The notes beneath the pieces were generated by a model that searched no databases, was not told where the DNA came from, and saw only the letters and a program-made list of their open reading frames with translations. Positions 13,201 through 25,600 of a DNA stretch of 64,000 nt are shown one piece after another. Position numbers and translations under genes: made by a program. The DNA is from Notospermus geniculatus (Eukaryota > Nemertea > Pilidiophora > Heteronemertea > Lineidae). The DNA lies in the NCBI GenBank assembly GCA_002633025.1, contig NMRB01000093.1, positions 197,770-261,769 of the forward strand. The letters are read 5' to 3'. How positions within the stretch are numbered: position 1 is the first letter of the stretch; every line of letters begins with the position of its first letter.

Positions 13201-13661
13201 TGAGAAGTAAGAACACCGAGTGACTCTTCAAGTTGTTGGATCTTGTTCTGGATACCTTGCAGCTTTTCTTTAGCTGCAGACAACTCCGAGTTAGCTTGGT
13301 TCAGAGCGATTCTCTTGGGTTCTACATCGCAGTAGACTTTGTAATACATGACAATGTTGACAACCCACGAGCAAAGACCGGCAGCAGCGAGAGACTTGGC
13401 ACGGATGAAATCAGGGTTGAATTCTGGGTTGTCAAGGTACGGCTGCACAGCCTTCAAGCAGTTTTCATGGATATTTTCCTTGTCGTAGTTAATGAGTGCA
13501 TCAAGGAAGGCGTCCACTTTTCCCATCACCACTTTAGCGGCTTTCCAACTCTTATCCTTGGGCACCTTGCCGCCGGGAGCAAGCAGACACATGACACCAG
13601 CAGTGACATTGCTTACAGCAGGCGGAGGAGAACCGAAGGACTTCAGTTCAGTCAGGTTAGT
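7252..13661 (-). CDS. Dynein exons 29-34: microtubule-binding domain, AAA5, AAA6, C-terminus (single copy)
   Basis: Exons in transcription order: 29, 12057-13661 (535 codons); 30, 11133-11620; 31, 9803-10619; 32, 9568-9645 visible; 33, 8149-8337; 34, 7252-7869 with stop TAG at 7252-7254. Exon 29 opens with the microtubule-binding domain ([13 protein letters not shown]...), then the return coiled-coil helix and the start of AAA5. Exon 31 ends at HPDM and visible exon 32 begins at [12 protein letters not shown]. In the family about 55 residues lie between these points, so they are hidden behind the single N at 9646. Exon 34 carries the conserved [19 protein letters not shown] and MPVIFIKA blocks. 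This 3' third shows no duplication. Confidence 0.92.
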
Positions 13662-16600
13662 CTGAAAGGAAATGATACAATCTTTAGTCGTGTGAAAAGG
13701 AACGGAGAACATTTTTTGGGGTGAATTTCACTGTGGATGTTCGACCCATTGTGTCAGAAAATGATCTCATATGGTCTCAAAATCAGAATTTATACATAGA
13801 GTTTTTAGATACACTCATCATGAATGATTCTAGCAGAATATTTCAGTAAAGACTACGAAATAGAAATCGGTAAAGACTACCTTGTTCAGTGTGTCCAAAG
13901 CCTCCCGAGCTGCAATCAGCGCAGGTTCAGCTTTTGCCAAATCTGCTTCACAAGAAGACTGTTTCTTTGATACTTCCTCAGCAAAGACGGCCACTTTTTT
14001 CTCCTCTTCATCAGCGATGGCTTTCTCCTTGGACACCTTTTCTGTCTCTGCACCGACAACAGAAATCAATTTGTTAGCATCTTCATTCTTCTGGGCAAGT
14101 TCAACCTCTTGTGATGCCAATTTGGATTTCAAGTCGTCCACCTGGGAAGCTGTGCTCTGGAGTTTTTGCAGACCGTTTTCCAGACGTTGCATCTTTGCCA
14201 TGAGTTCCTCATGCTTCATTTTCAGCAAGTTCTGATACAGTTTGATCTGCTCCAAGAAACTCTTTGGNNNNNGGGGGGGGGGGGGGGGGATTTACCCCCT
14301 GCCTCCCCACTAGCTACGCCCCAGCTAAAATCTGAAATCCATGAACACATGTCGTAATTACCTTCAGCTGTCTCCTGACTCTGTCAATGAAGAATCTCCA
14401 GCAGTTTTCTCTGGTGTCCTCCAATCCTAAGCCTTTCACTTCGTTCCTCACACCACCAATGATGTTCTCCACCTCATCATCAGGGAACAGATCTGGAATC
14501 TCACCCGAGGCTAACAAATCATTGATCAACACCAAGAACTTTTCATCGGCAACCTGGGCATCTGTCATCAAGAAAACTGTTCCAATGTTCTTCACCCCAG
14601 CCTTCATGTACAGACCGCTGATGTCCAGTTTCAGATCCGGGATGGCGTAACCCTTACGTAGGGTAACCTGGAACACCTCAAGACTGCTGATAGACGCTGC
14701 AAGACGTGACAAGCTCTGTTTACCGCTGCCACCAACGCCGACCAAGAGCGCATTGCCACGAGGACTTTCCAAGATTCGATTGATTCGACAGATGTGTTCA
14801 ATGGCGTCACCGAACAACACAAGGTTCATGGCAGCATTGATTTCATTATAGTTGTCCAAGGCTTCTACGAGTAGTTTGTTCAGATCCTGCATGCCCTCGA
14901 TGTGGGCGTACTTCGGGTCACCAACACCCTTTGCGAAGTGACAGAACATCAATGGACGTTGGAAGACAAGAGCTTCGTCTGCATCTTCAAAGCATTTCTT
15001 TGCAATGTCCTTGGTCACTTTATCAAAAGTTTCCATGTCCTTCTCTTCGACCAACTTGTCACGGTAGACTCGCTCTGCCTCGTGCATCCACAGACGAATG
15101 AGGTCAACTGGTGTCTTCGCTGCCTCTGCCTGAGCAAACAGTACGCCCTGCAAGAAATGGAACATATGAGCTTAGTGACTACTTATCAGTCTCACTACAT
15201 TTAAAGCGAACCGACAGTCGTTTTGTAAACAGAAGGATGATGTTTGTAAACATTGCCCTCACAGCCAATCAGAATGCAGGAAATGAGTGTTTCTAAACAA
15301 AGATTCGTCCCCTTTTGCATTCAAAAATTTTTGGCTGACAAATCGCTTTAACCCTTTCGTTACTGGCATGTATGGTCACCAGCTTACGGAGGCCCATATT
15401 TTCAAAACTGTTTTATCCGTAAACTGTTTTAACGAAAATCTGTTCTAACTTAAACCTTCCATTATACAAGACCCAGTGACCGGGTCCCACCGAAATTTCA
15501 TGGGGGTTTGGATGACCCGGTGACCGGGTCCCACGTAACGAAAGGGTTAAGATATCTACCACATCAAGGAAATGTGAGGACAAAGAAAGACTTGAATACA
15601 TGATAGACAAACCTGGAAGATGTTCGACAGATCCCTCAAGTTGAAGATATAGTGGAACTTGATGGCAGTTGGCAAGAAAGTCGAAGCAACCTTATTGTGG
15701 AGTGCCAATGCTCCATCGACTACTTGGGATGCGTATTTCTGGACTGGTGCGGCAAAACCATTGATGGCCAAGTGTTGCGTGAGGATACTGGTGTAAATGG
15801 TTTTCAGGGCATCGTTACCAGGGAAACTGACGGCAAATACTGCAAAATGTCTCTGGAAATGAAATGAAATAGTGGTGTCAGTTGTGAAATCAATGACATG
15901 CTGTAATCCATCCCTAAATATCTCAGTTCAATCAGGAGAACCCTCAGAATCATACTAAAATTTGACAAGAGTTTATTTGTGTGTTTGTTTGTTTGCGATT
16001 TTCTCCGAGACTGACGAACGGATCGCCGCCAAACTTGGTATGCACGTGCAGACGGACCTGGGAAGTCCTTACGAAGCCCGAATTTTGACATGACTTATAG
16101 TTTTCAAAATATTAAGATATTAACGAAAATAACAATGCGGTTTAGGCCTTTTGACGTCACTGAGATTGCTGCCGCATCATCCGTGACATCGGCAACGTCA
16201 TGTGTGATGGAATGACCCACTGAATGGGTATTGCCTGGTAGTTAAAATAGTGGACTAACCTGTAACCTTGGGTTGATGGTGAAGGAACCAGCTGTGGGGT
16301 TCATGCACGACACATACTGCGTGTTGTGGATTTCCTTCAGAGAGAGCTTGGCCCTGTCATACCAATGGCTGTAGTCAAGATGCTGGCGGATCAACGTGTG
16401 TGGCTGCACAGTGAAATACATGTCCACCTCGGGCATGTTCATGTCGTCAATGAAGTAGATGAGACGTTTTGTTCCTGGTGGGCCATAGTTACGACCGGCC
16501 TTCTTTTCCAACGGCTTCTCAAGGACCCTCTGTAACATCTCAGAGGTGGTGTAGAAGTTGAATGGTACGTTTGCGATCATGACGTCATCCGGCATGCTGT

Positions 16601-19600
16601 TGAGTTTGTCTTGGAGTAGGACGGTCTTACCGGATCCGGCACTACCAACCAACATGCATGGACGTCGCTTTTCAATCAACATGTCGAGGAAGTAACGCAC
16701 TCGCATGGTCTCAGAGGTGTGGACAAGAGCGGCCTGGGAAGAGGAAAAAGAGATGTCATGTGAAATACCTTCATCATCATCATTTTCATCCATTTTTCAA
16801 GAATTTTTCTCCAAATACATAATACTAGACAGTGTTATATCTAGGCCACTTTAGAGTGGGGCTACGCCATGCCCCTAAAAGGGGACGCCACTGTGCCCTT
16901 TTTAACCCCCTAGGGTGCCATGCCGCTGAAATTTTTTAAAAAAGATTTAGTACCCCCAGACCATCTATCTTGGTCCCTTTTGGTCATATCACCTTAGAAA
17001 GTGGCGTAAATTGGCTGTTGACTGGAGTTATATAGAGACATTTTTAACTGACAAGCTTCTCAAATTCCGTTATTAGAAATGTCGTGAATGAAAAGTGCCC
17101 TTTTCTAGGTTGAAGTGCCCTTTTCACAAAGTTAGCACCATGCCCTTCTGAAATCCTAGATATAACACTGCTGGAAATACATAACCAGACCATGAGGGAG
17201 GCCCTATGTGATATCAGTCAATGTTTATTCAGATGAGCTCGTGCTGAACTGGAGAATTTACCTGTAACGGGAGATCTGGGTCAAGTTCAAACTTCTCAAT
17301 CTTCTTGGTCCACGGTTCAAACTTCTTCGTCTCAGTGTCAATGTAGTAATCAAAGACTGTGCCCTGATGGGGGAACTTGATAGTCTTGAATTCTGTGATC
17401 CACCACTTGGTGAATTCTACCCTGTAGTCAACCAGCTGATCCTGGAACATAGCTCCACCGAAGGCCCAGACGCAGGCAAAGGCGAAGTATAGCTCGTACA
17501 ACTCTTTCGGGCAGTCTGGTGGAGTGTTTTCCGGTGTCAACAAGCACTCAAGCAAGTTGCACAACATTTGGATGTGACTGACTTCAGCAATGGGTGTAAT
17601 CTTCTTGAATCTTGTGCGAAGGACATCGAGGCATGTTGGCACGTACTTGTCGAACAAGATCATCAAGTTTGCTCGCTCAGACTGTACTTCTCGTGTGTCA
17701 ATCCAGCTTGTCACATACCTGAAGCGGGAATGTTTTCCGTGATAGAATATATAATGATGTAAATAGACAAATCCCAAATTCCCAGATCTGTGCACTTTCG
17801 CCGAAATCGCAAACACAACCTCGACCTGAAGCCAGCTGATGTGATGCAATCCATGATTCAGCAATGGTCGACTCTGACGCACCGTCGTTGAAGTCACTGT
17901 TGTGGGGTTCTCTGCGTCATGTCATTCAGTTTCAGACTGAGGTTGTGTTTGCGATTTCGGCGGAAGTGCCCAGATCTTTCTCGTTTTCGTCAGTTTGGGA
18001 TTTGTCTATACAAAGACATTTCCGTTCACATTTATGGCAAACTAATTGCCGTTACACAAGATGCATTAGAGACAAATGATCGCAGTATACTTACGGATTC
18101 CAACCCAGATCGGAGGGGTTCACATACAAAATACCAGCCCGAGACACAGTGGCAGGAGTAGCTGTCTTCAGGTGACTGATTTCAAACAGCAGACGCATCA
18201 TTGGTGTCAAGGCAATACGCTCGTTACTGGCCAGGGTCAAGACTTTGTTGTCGTCCATGACAGTGTTGAGGGACTCAATCCACATAGGATCAATGTCACC
18301 ATCAAGGACAATCCAGCGTGCTCCAGGACCGTCTTGGGCACCGATATTGGCCATGTCTCTCATGATAGTGGAGAACAGACCTGAAACAGGGCAACAGAAA
18401 CTCAATACCACCGATAATGTAGATATAAAAGCAGAAGTTCTGTGTTAAGTTATGTAAACATTGAGAAGCTTGGTGGTCCCCGAGTAGCAGACAACTTTCT
18501 TCAGATTGAAGACACACCACAAGTTTTGACAAAACAGTCCTTTTCCTTGTCATCCCACCAGTGACGAGGCCGAGACAAGTGGAAGAAATACTCAAATCAC
18601 TTACCATCCTTCCATTCTCTGGTTGATGGGTTAATGACACCAAACAATTCATCGTTGGTGACAGCCTTGGGGTTGAGATCAATAGCAGTCGGTTTCACTT
18701 TCTGGTTCTGGTAGGTCTTTATCAATGACCTCCACACTTGACTTTTGCCGGAGCCAGCGTTGCCAATGACGAAGACAGAGTGACGCACTTCAAACAGTTC
18801 TTTCAGTTGGACAATCTGTTGATGAGAACAAATATGATGTACTCCAGAAATATTGGATTTTTCAGGGTAGTTACGTCATTGCTGTCCTAAATATAGGGTC
18901 ACTGGTTGAAACTGTTAAGGGAAAGGAGCAAAAGCAACACCCTCCAAAGACTAAGGAGAATACTATAGAGGCTATGCACGTGACGTCATCAGCACGCGTG
19001 CTGAGATGTGATGCCATGTTGGATGGAACGTTCTGACATTCTGACGCAGCGCATGTGACAGCCTGCTCCATCCATTTTCCATCCAGCGTGGCGGCATACC
19101 CATTGATGATGTCATTTGATGACGTCAGTGCATAGCCTCTATAACAACCTCCCCGAAACCTTCATAACAGATTTACCTTCAGAATGAAGCTGTCCTCCGG
19201 TTGGAGTTTAAGATCAATGACTGCCTTCCTGACATCCTTCTCAAAGTCAAGGTCCCTCTTCCTCGGTACATCAAGTGCAGGGAACAGATCGCCGATGAGA
19301 CCCATGAAGATGGGCAGATCATCTGTGACAATCTTGGGAATGTTGAAATCACGAAGAGCCCTCATCAACACCTCATCCTCTGGGCGGCCACGATCGCCTC
19401 GCTTCAGTGCACCAGCAACGACCAACACGGACTTGATGGCCCTGAGACCCCAATCATAATGGTCTTGCTTGGAGAGCAACTCTTTACAGAGCGTGTACAG
19501 GGTGATGAACTTTCTTGCCAAGAGCCTGGCATCGATGAAACCTTCTGCCACCAACATGATCTCACAAATCAGTTCAAAGTCGGGAACAACCATAGCGCAA

Positions 19601-22600
19601 GGTCTGTAAGAAAAATAACATCAACTGTAAAGTCCAATTCAAAAGAACTTCCACAAAGTGACATCCTTTTGGAACATTTGGAAGGGGCACAGCACTGGCA
19701 CTGGCAGCTTGGGGAGCGCGGAAGGTCGCGGGTTCGATCCACGGCCGTGCCACTCTGTAACTCTCAACTGGCCTGAAATGTCCATCATGTGCGCTATATT
19801 GTGGCTGCCCTTTGGTTTCTACAGAAAGGTTTCTGAATCATAGGCTGGGATAATAATGTGTGAAGCGCTTAGAGAGTGTAATACGCTATGAAGCGCTATA
19901 TAAGAACTCACATTATAGGTATAGAAAGGTCAAGTCAGATCTGATTTTTAACATGACATTACACAACTACTTGCAGTACATGTATTTGTATTTCATTTTT
20001 CCGTCAGGGCCGACGCTATAGCATTATTGACCCTGGTAAGTACGGAGGAGGCCATCACAAGCTACTCATGTTCCTCACTTGGATGGGGTCTTTTACTTGC
20101 CCTTGCAAAGACACAAGGTACAAGGCACGATGGCTTACTGTCCCATGCGACGGACTGAAGAGCCGGGAATGAAATCTCATATGGCCTGGGCTGGATTCGA
20201 ACCCTGGACCTGCCCTTGCTAAGCGGATGTGATAACCACTAGGCTATCAGGCTCCTCCGTGGCAAAGCACAGTAGCACATCAATCAAGGAAAAAGACTCC
20301 AGCAAAGTACCTGAAGAGAGCTTTAAGATTCTCAGGCAGCTCAGTACGGCCAGCATAACCAGGGTTCATGGTGATGAAGATTCCTACAGTTGCCTGCAAC
20401 TTGATCGTTTCTCCCAAGAAATCAAACACCTTCTTCTTGTCTCTGATTGCGTCCTGGATACACTTGACCTGGACGGCCACGACAGACAGTACCTCAACTG
20501 AGATACGGTTGAATTCGTCAAAGCATCCCCACGCACCAGCTTGGGCAAGACCTTTGTAGATGTTACCAACAGACTGTAATGCAATGACAAAGGAGATTTA
20601 ATTGAGACATTCAACAGTTGATAATTATCGGCTACCAACAAAGTAGTTATCCACTGGAAGGTTTTCAATGCATGGAAGAGCAGTGTGCCATACATTGGAG
20701 AATAAGTAGGCCTATGAGGAGGGCGATTTTTTCTTTATCTTGACATGTCGGCGCTGCGAGCAAAGTGACCTTAGCAATGTCATTGATGTCATTTTAGGTG
20801 TTGACACTGCGTCATGAAAAAGTGACCTGTACATTTTTCTACAGGAATAATGAGACAAACCGTATGCATTTATCAGTATCACTTTTCGTCGTTTTAAGGA
20901 AAAAAGCAATGAAATTAGAGAAATTTTCATCTACAATGTACTACAAGATGATGTAAGTTTTACTGTCGGGTGACCAAAACAAACAGGTTATCTTTATGCC
21001 ATAAGTAAACTGAAATAATGTTAGAAAAAATAAATTTCGGTCACAACGCTCCCAGCGACGCCGTGTGGTGCTGGTACGGCGCCCTCCTCATTACTGGAGG
21101 ATCTTCACAAATCTTACCTTGTAGTCCATCTGTTCAGAACAGTTGAATACATAGACCATGATACCAAGAGCACGACCCAAATCTTTGGTTGTTTCAGTTT
21201 TGCCTGTACCAGCAGGACCAGCAGGGGCACCGCTCATGATGAGATGGAGTGACTGTGTCAAGGTGATGTAACACCTGTCAGTCAAGGGTGTGATGACAAG
21301 ACGAGGTGTGTTACCCAGGTATTCATGGGAGTAGCGGAACTGAGCGTCACAAATGTTGGCAAAGCAGTCCTTTTCGTTGTCGTCCCATCTGTGGCGAAGC
21401 TGAGCCAACCACATGAAAGCTTGGGCGCTGTCAACTTTGTGCTGAATCACCTTGGAGACCACATCTCGAGCGTGCACATCAATGGTACAGATGGTCATGA
21501 TCTTTTGACGTTCGCCTTTTGTGAGGTCACCCAGTAACATGGTAATGAGCGTCACAAGTTGTTGAATCTGAAATAAAGGTAATATATTTTACTCAATATG
21601 TCCTCAATGAGCAACTGATTGTGAAAGAATTCAGAATAGGGAGGTTTAGCAAGCTTACGTTTTACATTTACGATTACGATTTAACGACGTCATAACGTCA
21701 TTACAGAGTGACGTGACGCCTTGTAACGCGATGTTGCCATCATCTGATGTAAGGCTTCCGTGTATGATAAAATGTTGTCGATGTATCCCATGTTTGTCCA
21801 GCTCTCAAAGACACATACGTCCATCATTTTACTTGTAATCTTCACTACAACTTGGACATTTACCCATAATTAGGTGTGTCAAATTGAAAGCGATTTATTT
21901 GATTACAAACGTGAAATATTTGGCGTTGATTAAATTGTACGTTTCTAACACGTAGCAAGCGATTTGCGCGTAAAAAACTCCCGCATAGCCGACATCATGA
22001 CGTTTTCAAATTGTAATCGTAAATGTAAAATGTAAGCTTGCAAAAACTCCCTAATGATGGAGGAAAAACTGACAAAACATCATCACCATATTTCAAACAT
22101 GACTAAATATCAACGCACCTGTTTCTTGTTGTAGTCTTTCAGGGCATTTTCATAACCTTCCTCCAATCTGTTGAAGGCTATGTTGACTTCAGTGGTCCAC
22201 CAAATCTGCGTGCCGCAAAGTGCCACCTGGGCGGGGTAGTCAAACATCCACTGATCTCTCGGTTTCTCTTCATATGTGACAACGGCTTCTGTGAAGTAAT
22301 GGCGGACTGTCTCTCTCATGCTATCGAGGAGTTTGTTGAGCCAGGCTTCTACCTGTCCCGTGCAGTCACACGGTTCAGCAAGATCCACATATTCTCCGTC
22401 CTTACTGTACATAGCAAGTGCTGTCTTGGTGTTGTTCCCATCCTTGTCTTGTTCAAACTTAAGCCTTGCCATGCTGTCGAAAAGCTTGGTCAAGTGACGA
22501 GCAACCTAAATGAATTAACAGAAACATAAGCTCAAGTTCCTTGCATAAAGCTTCAAAGGTCTTACATGTAAATTCATTCTTTACAGTTTTTTGGAAAACT

Positions 22601-25600
22601 AAGACCGAGATATGAAGTTAAAAGTGTGATAGTTAAAAACCCTCATACCTTTTCTGGGTTATTTCCATTGGAAAGAATATCAAGGAGATCGACGGACGAA
22701 ACGAAGTAGAATCTTGGGAAGGCCAATCGTTTGGTCTCCAGGTACTCAGCCAAGGCCTTCTCACAGATAACGAGATCATTCTGAATGCGCTCCAAACGTT
22801 CGAAAAGCTTGGGCTTGTTGGTGGCATCAACTACATTCGTTGTCTTCTCAACTTCAGATACAAGTTCCTAAAAGGGAAAGTATGAGTACAGGTTGCATGG
22901 TGAAATCATCCTCTTTTTGGTATAGGCCTACTGAACAGGGATATACTGTTCGAAAATTTGTGCTGAAACCAAAACTGTTGAAGGAGTACCAAAAAAGAAC
23001 ATCCACTATAGGCCTACTTGATCAAGGCATCGGTGGGTCAGTTTGAATTCATAAAATTTCAAGGAAATGTGAAAATCATGGGCAACATGTATGCCATTTC
23101 TCCGGAGAACCAGCCATCTTTCTAACATGTACCTTGAAATCTGAGTCGATGCCATCAAATCTCTTCGATTCTTCTGGTAGCTGGTTCCTGATATCTTCTG
23201 ACCCGATGAAGATACTCTCCAAGTGAGACCAAGTCCGCTGTACTTCAAAGTAGATTGTGATGACCTGGTCAGCTGTTGACAATTTCTTCTGCCATGAGGT
23301 GACCTCCTCCAAGAAATGTGCAATGTACTTGGATGTCAGCATATTTTGCAGTTGAACCTGTGAGAATAACAAAGTATTGCAAGTTGATATGAAGGGAAGC
23401 AAGAAAATCTGCCATTGGCACCAACTCCGGAAATAACCATTAATGTGGGGAATGCGACAATTTTAGAATTGTCATGTTGTGTATCATTTCAGCACACAGA
23501 GATTTTGGCAAACTAGGAAAGCTGTAACACGAAGAGTTACAGTTACTGTTACTTGCCAGATTTTCAGGTCTTGAGAATTTAAGAATTTGCTTACGTGAAC
23601 ATCAACAATACAATTCACCGAGACGTACCTGGTTGTCCTCAAGAGTTTCAATCACCTCCTCACTAGCCTTCAGCAAGGTGATACCAGTCCTGGCATGTTT
23701 CTCATGCTCAAATTCCATCTGAGACCAAGTGACGTCCAATTCCTTGAGCACCTTCTCCATGCTCATTTCCTTCACTGCCTTGTCCACGATATTTCGGACC
23801 TCTTCTTCAAATTCGTGAAGGTTCAGCGACAGAAGATCGGCAAGGGTAGTGTCTTCATCCATGGTAAATTTGACCTGTGAAGGAATTAAAAGCATTTAGA
23901 AAACTGGCATAGAATGTATTTTCTGTATTTTATTTGATTTTTCCGTCAGGGCCAAAGCCTTAGCACATTATTGGCCCTGTTTGGATGATCATAGATCTTG
24001 GAGTAAAATTTTGTGAGCTTGCGACTTTGGTGGGCACATACCCTAGAAGTACAAATGCTGAACTAACAAGACGTGCTGATACATCTTTCATGATTGTAGG
24101 AAACCTAACACTGTTTCATCAGCACACACCCTTGACTTAACCATGGAATGATATGGGTGAAATTGACCATGCAATTACTAGACAACGGAGAATAATTTTT
24201 CCACAAATAGAACTTGAACAGTGAAATTAAAGCATGCAGAGCATTCCAATTGATTTTATGTTGGAAATCTTGAATGCGTACTGAACATATAAAGGCATGA
24301 AGTAAACTGTAAATTATAAACATAGTCAACGTGAACGTAATTCAAGAAAAAAGGTCAATGCTTGAATATGATGGGTTATCTAAATCCATACTTACTGCCC
24401 GAGTCATTGTCTAAATGTTATAAGAAGGTACAACGGTAAGCGAAAGGGTGGACATAGTCACGAGTACTGCAGAAGGATTCTCTCAGTAACTGTCAATGAC
24501 ACAGGTGCTTTGCTACATGTACAGACCATGTACTTCAATACGGCATACACACAGGATGGCAGGAGGGTGCAACAGGTCAGAACACAAGTCTGGGCACAGA
24601 CAGCAAGTTTCAGAATACTGTACAACGAAGATTAAAGCTGAACTTAATAGATATAAACCCCAAGCGGCAGAGGTAGAAATTACAAACAACCATCCGCCAT
24701 GTTTTGAACAGCCACCAAACAATAACTTGTAAACAAACAGAAATTGGACAGTGAAATTAAAACATGCAGAGCATTCCAATCGACTTGATCCTTGAAATGT
24801 TGAATGTATACTGAACATATGCAGGTATGAAGTGAACTGTAAATTATAAACATGGTCAACATGAACATAATTCAACAAAAAGGTCAATGCTTGAATATGA
24901 TGGGTTATCTAAATCCATACTTACTGCCCGAGTCGTTGTCTAAATGTTATAAGAGGTAAAATGGTAAGCGAAAGGGTGCACATAGTCACAAGTACTGCAG
25001 AAGGATTCTTGGGTGTCTCTGTAACTTTCAAAGACACTAGTGCTTTACTACAATCGATAAGCCAGTGCTAGGCAACCATCAAAATCAAAGTTCTTAAGGG
25101 TTGGATGGGCACTAAATGTACAGTAATACTTACACCAGTGGCATGCATGAGTTGCTGCCAATGTCTGTCCCTGATGGCAGGATTCTGCAGCTCGGCAACA
25201 GCTCGAAGTGATGTCAGCATATTCTTGACGGTGCTCTCAAGACCAGTGTAGGCGTCCCAAGCCCTCATCTCCTTATCCAATGCCCTGATATCTTTAGCGA
25301 ACTTCTTGCAGTCAGTTCGGTGGCTGTTCAAAACATGGCGGATGGTTGTTTGTAATTTCTACCTCTGCCGCTTGGGGTTTATATCTATTAAGTTCAGCTT
25401 TAAGAAAAAAGTGTGCATCGTTTTACTTTAAATTCCAACACCATAGTCCATAAGACAGTTGTGGATCCATGAACCGTCAAAGTTCTTAAGTGTACAGTAA
25501 TACTTACGCCAGTGGCATGCATGAGTTGCTGCCAATGTCTGTCCCTGATGGCAGGGTTCTGCAGCTCAGCAACAGCTCGAAGTGATGTCAGCATATTCTT

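Noticed and set aside
24513-24887. 124-codon minus-strand frame in dynein intron 13-14
   Set aside because: It falls in a duplicated intronic repeat with an inverted-repeat arm, and its composition is not protein-like.
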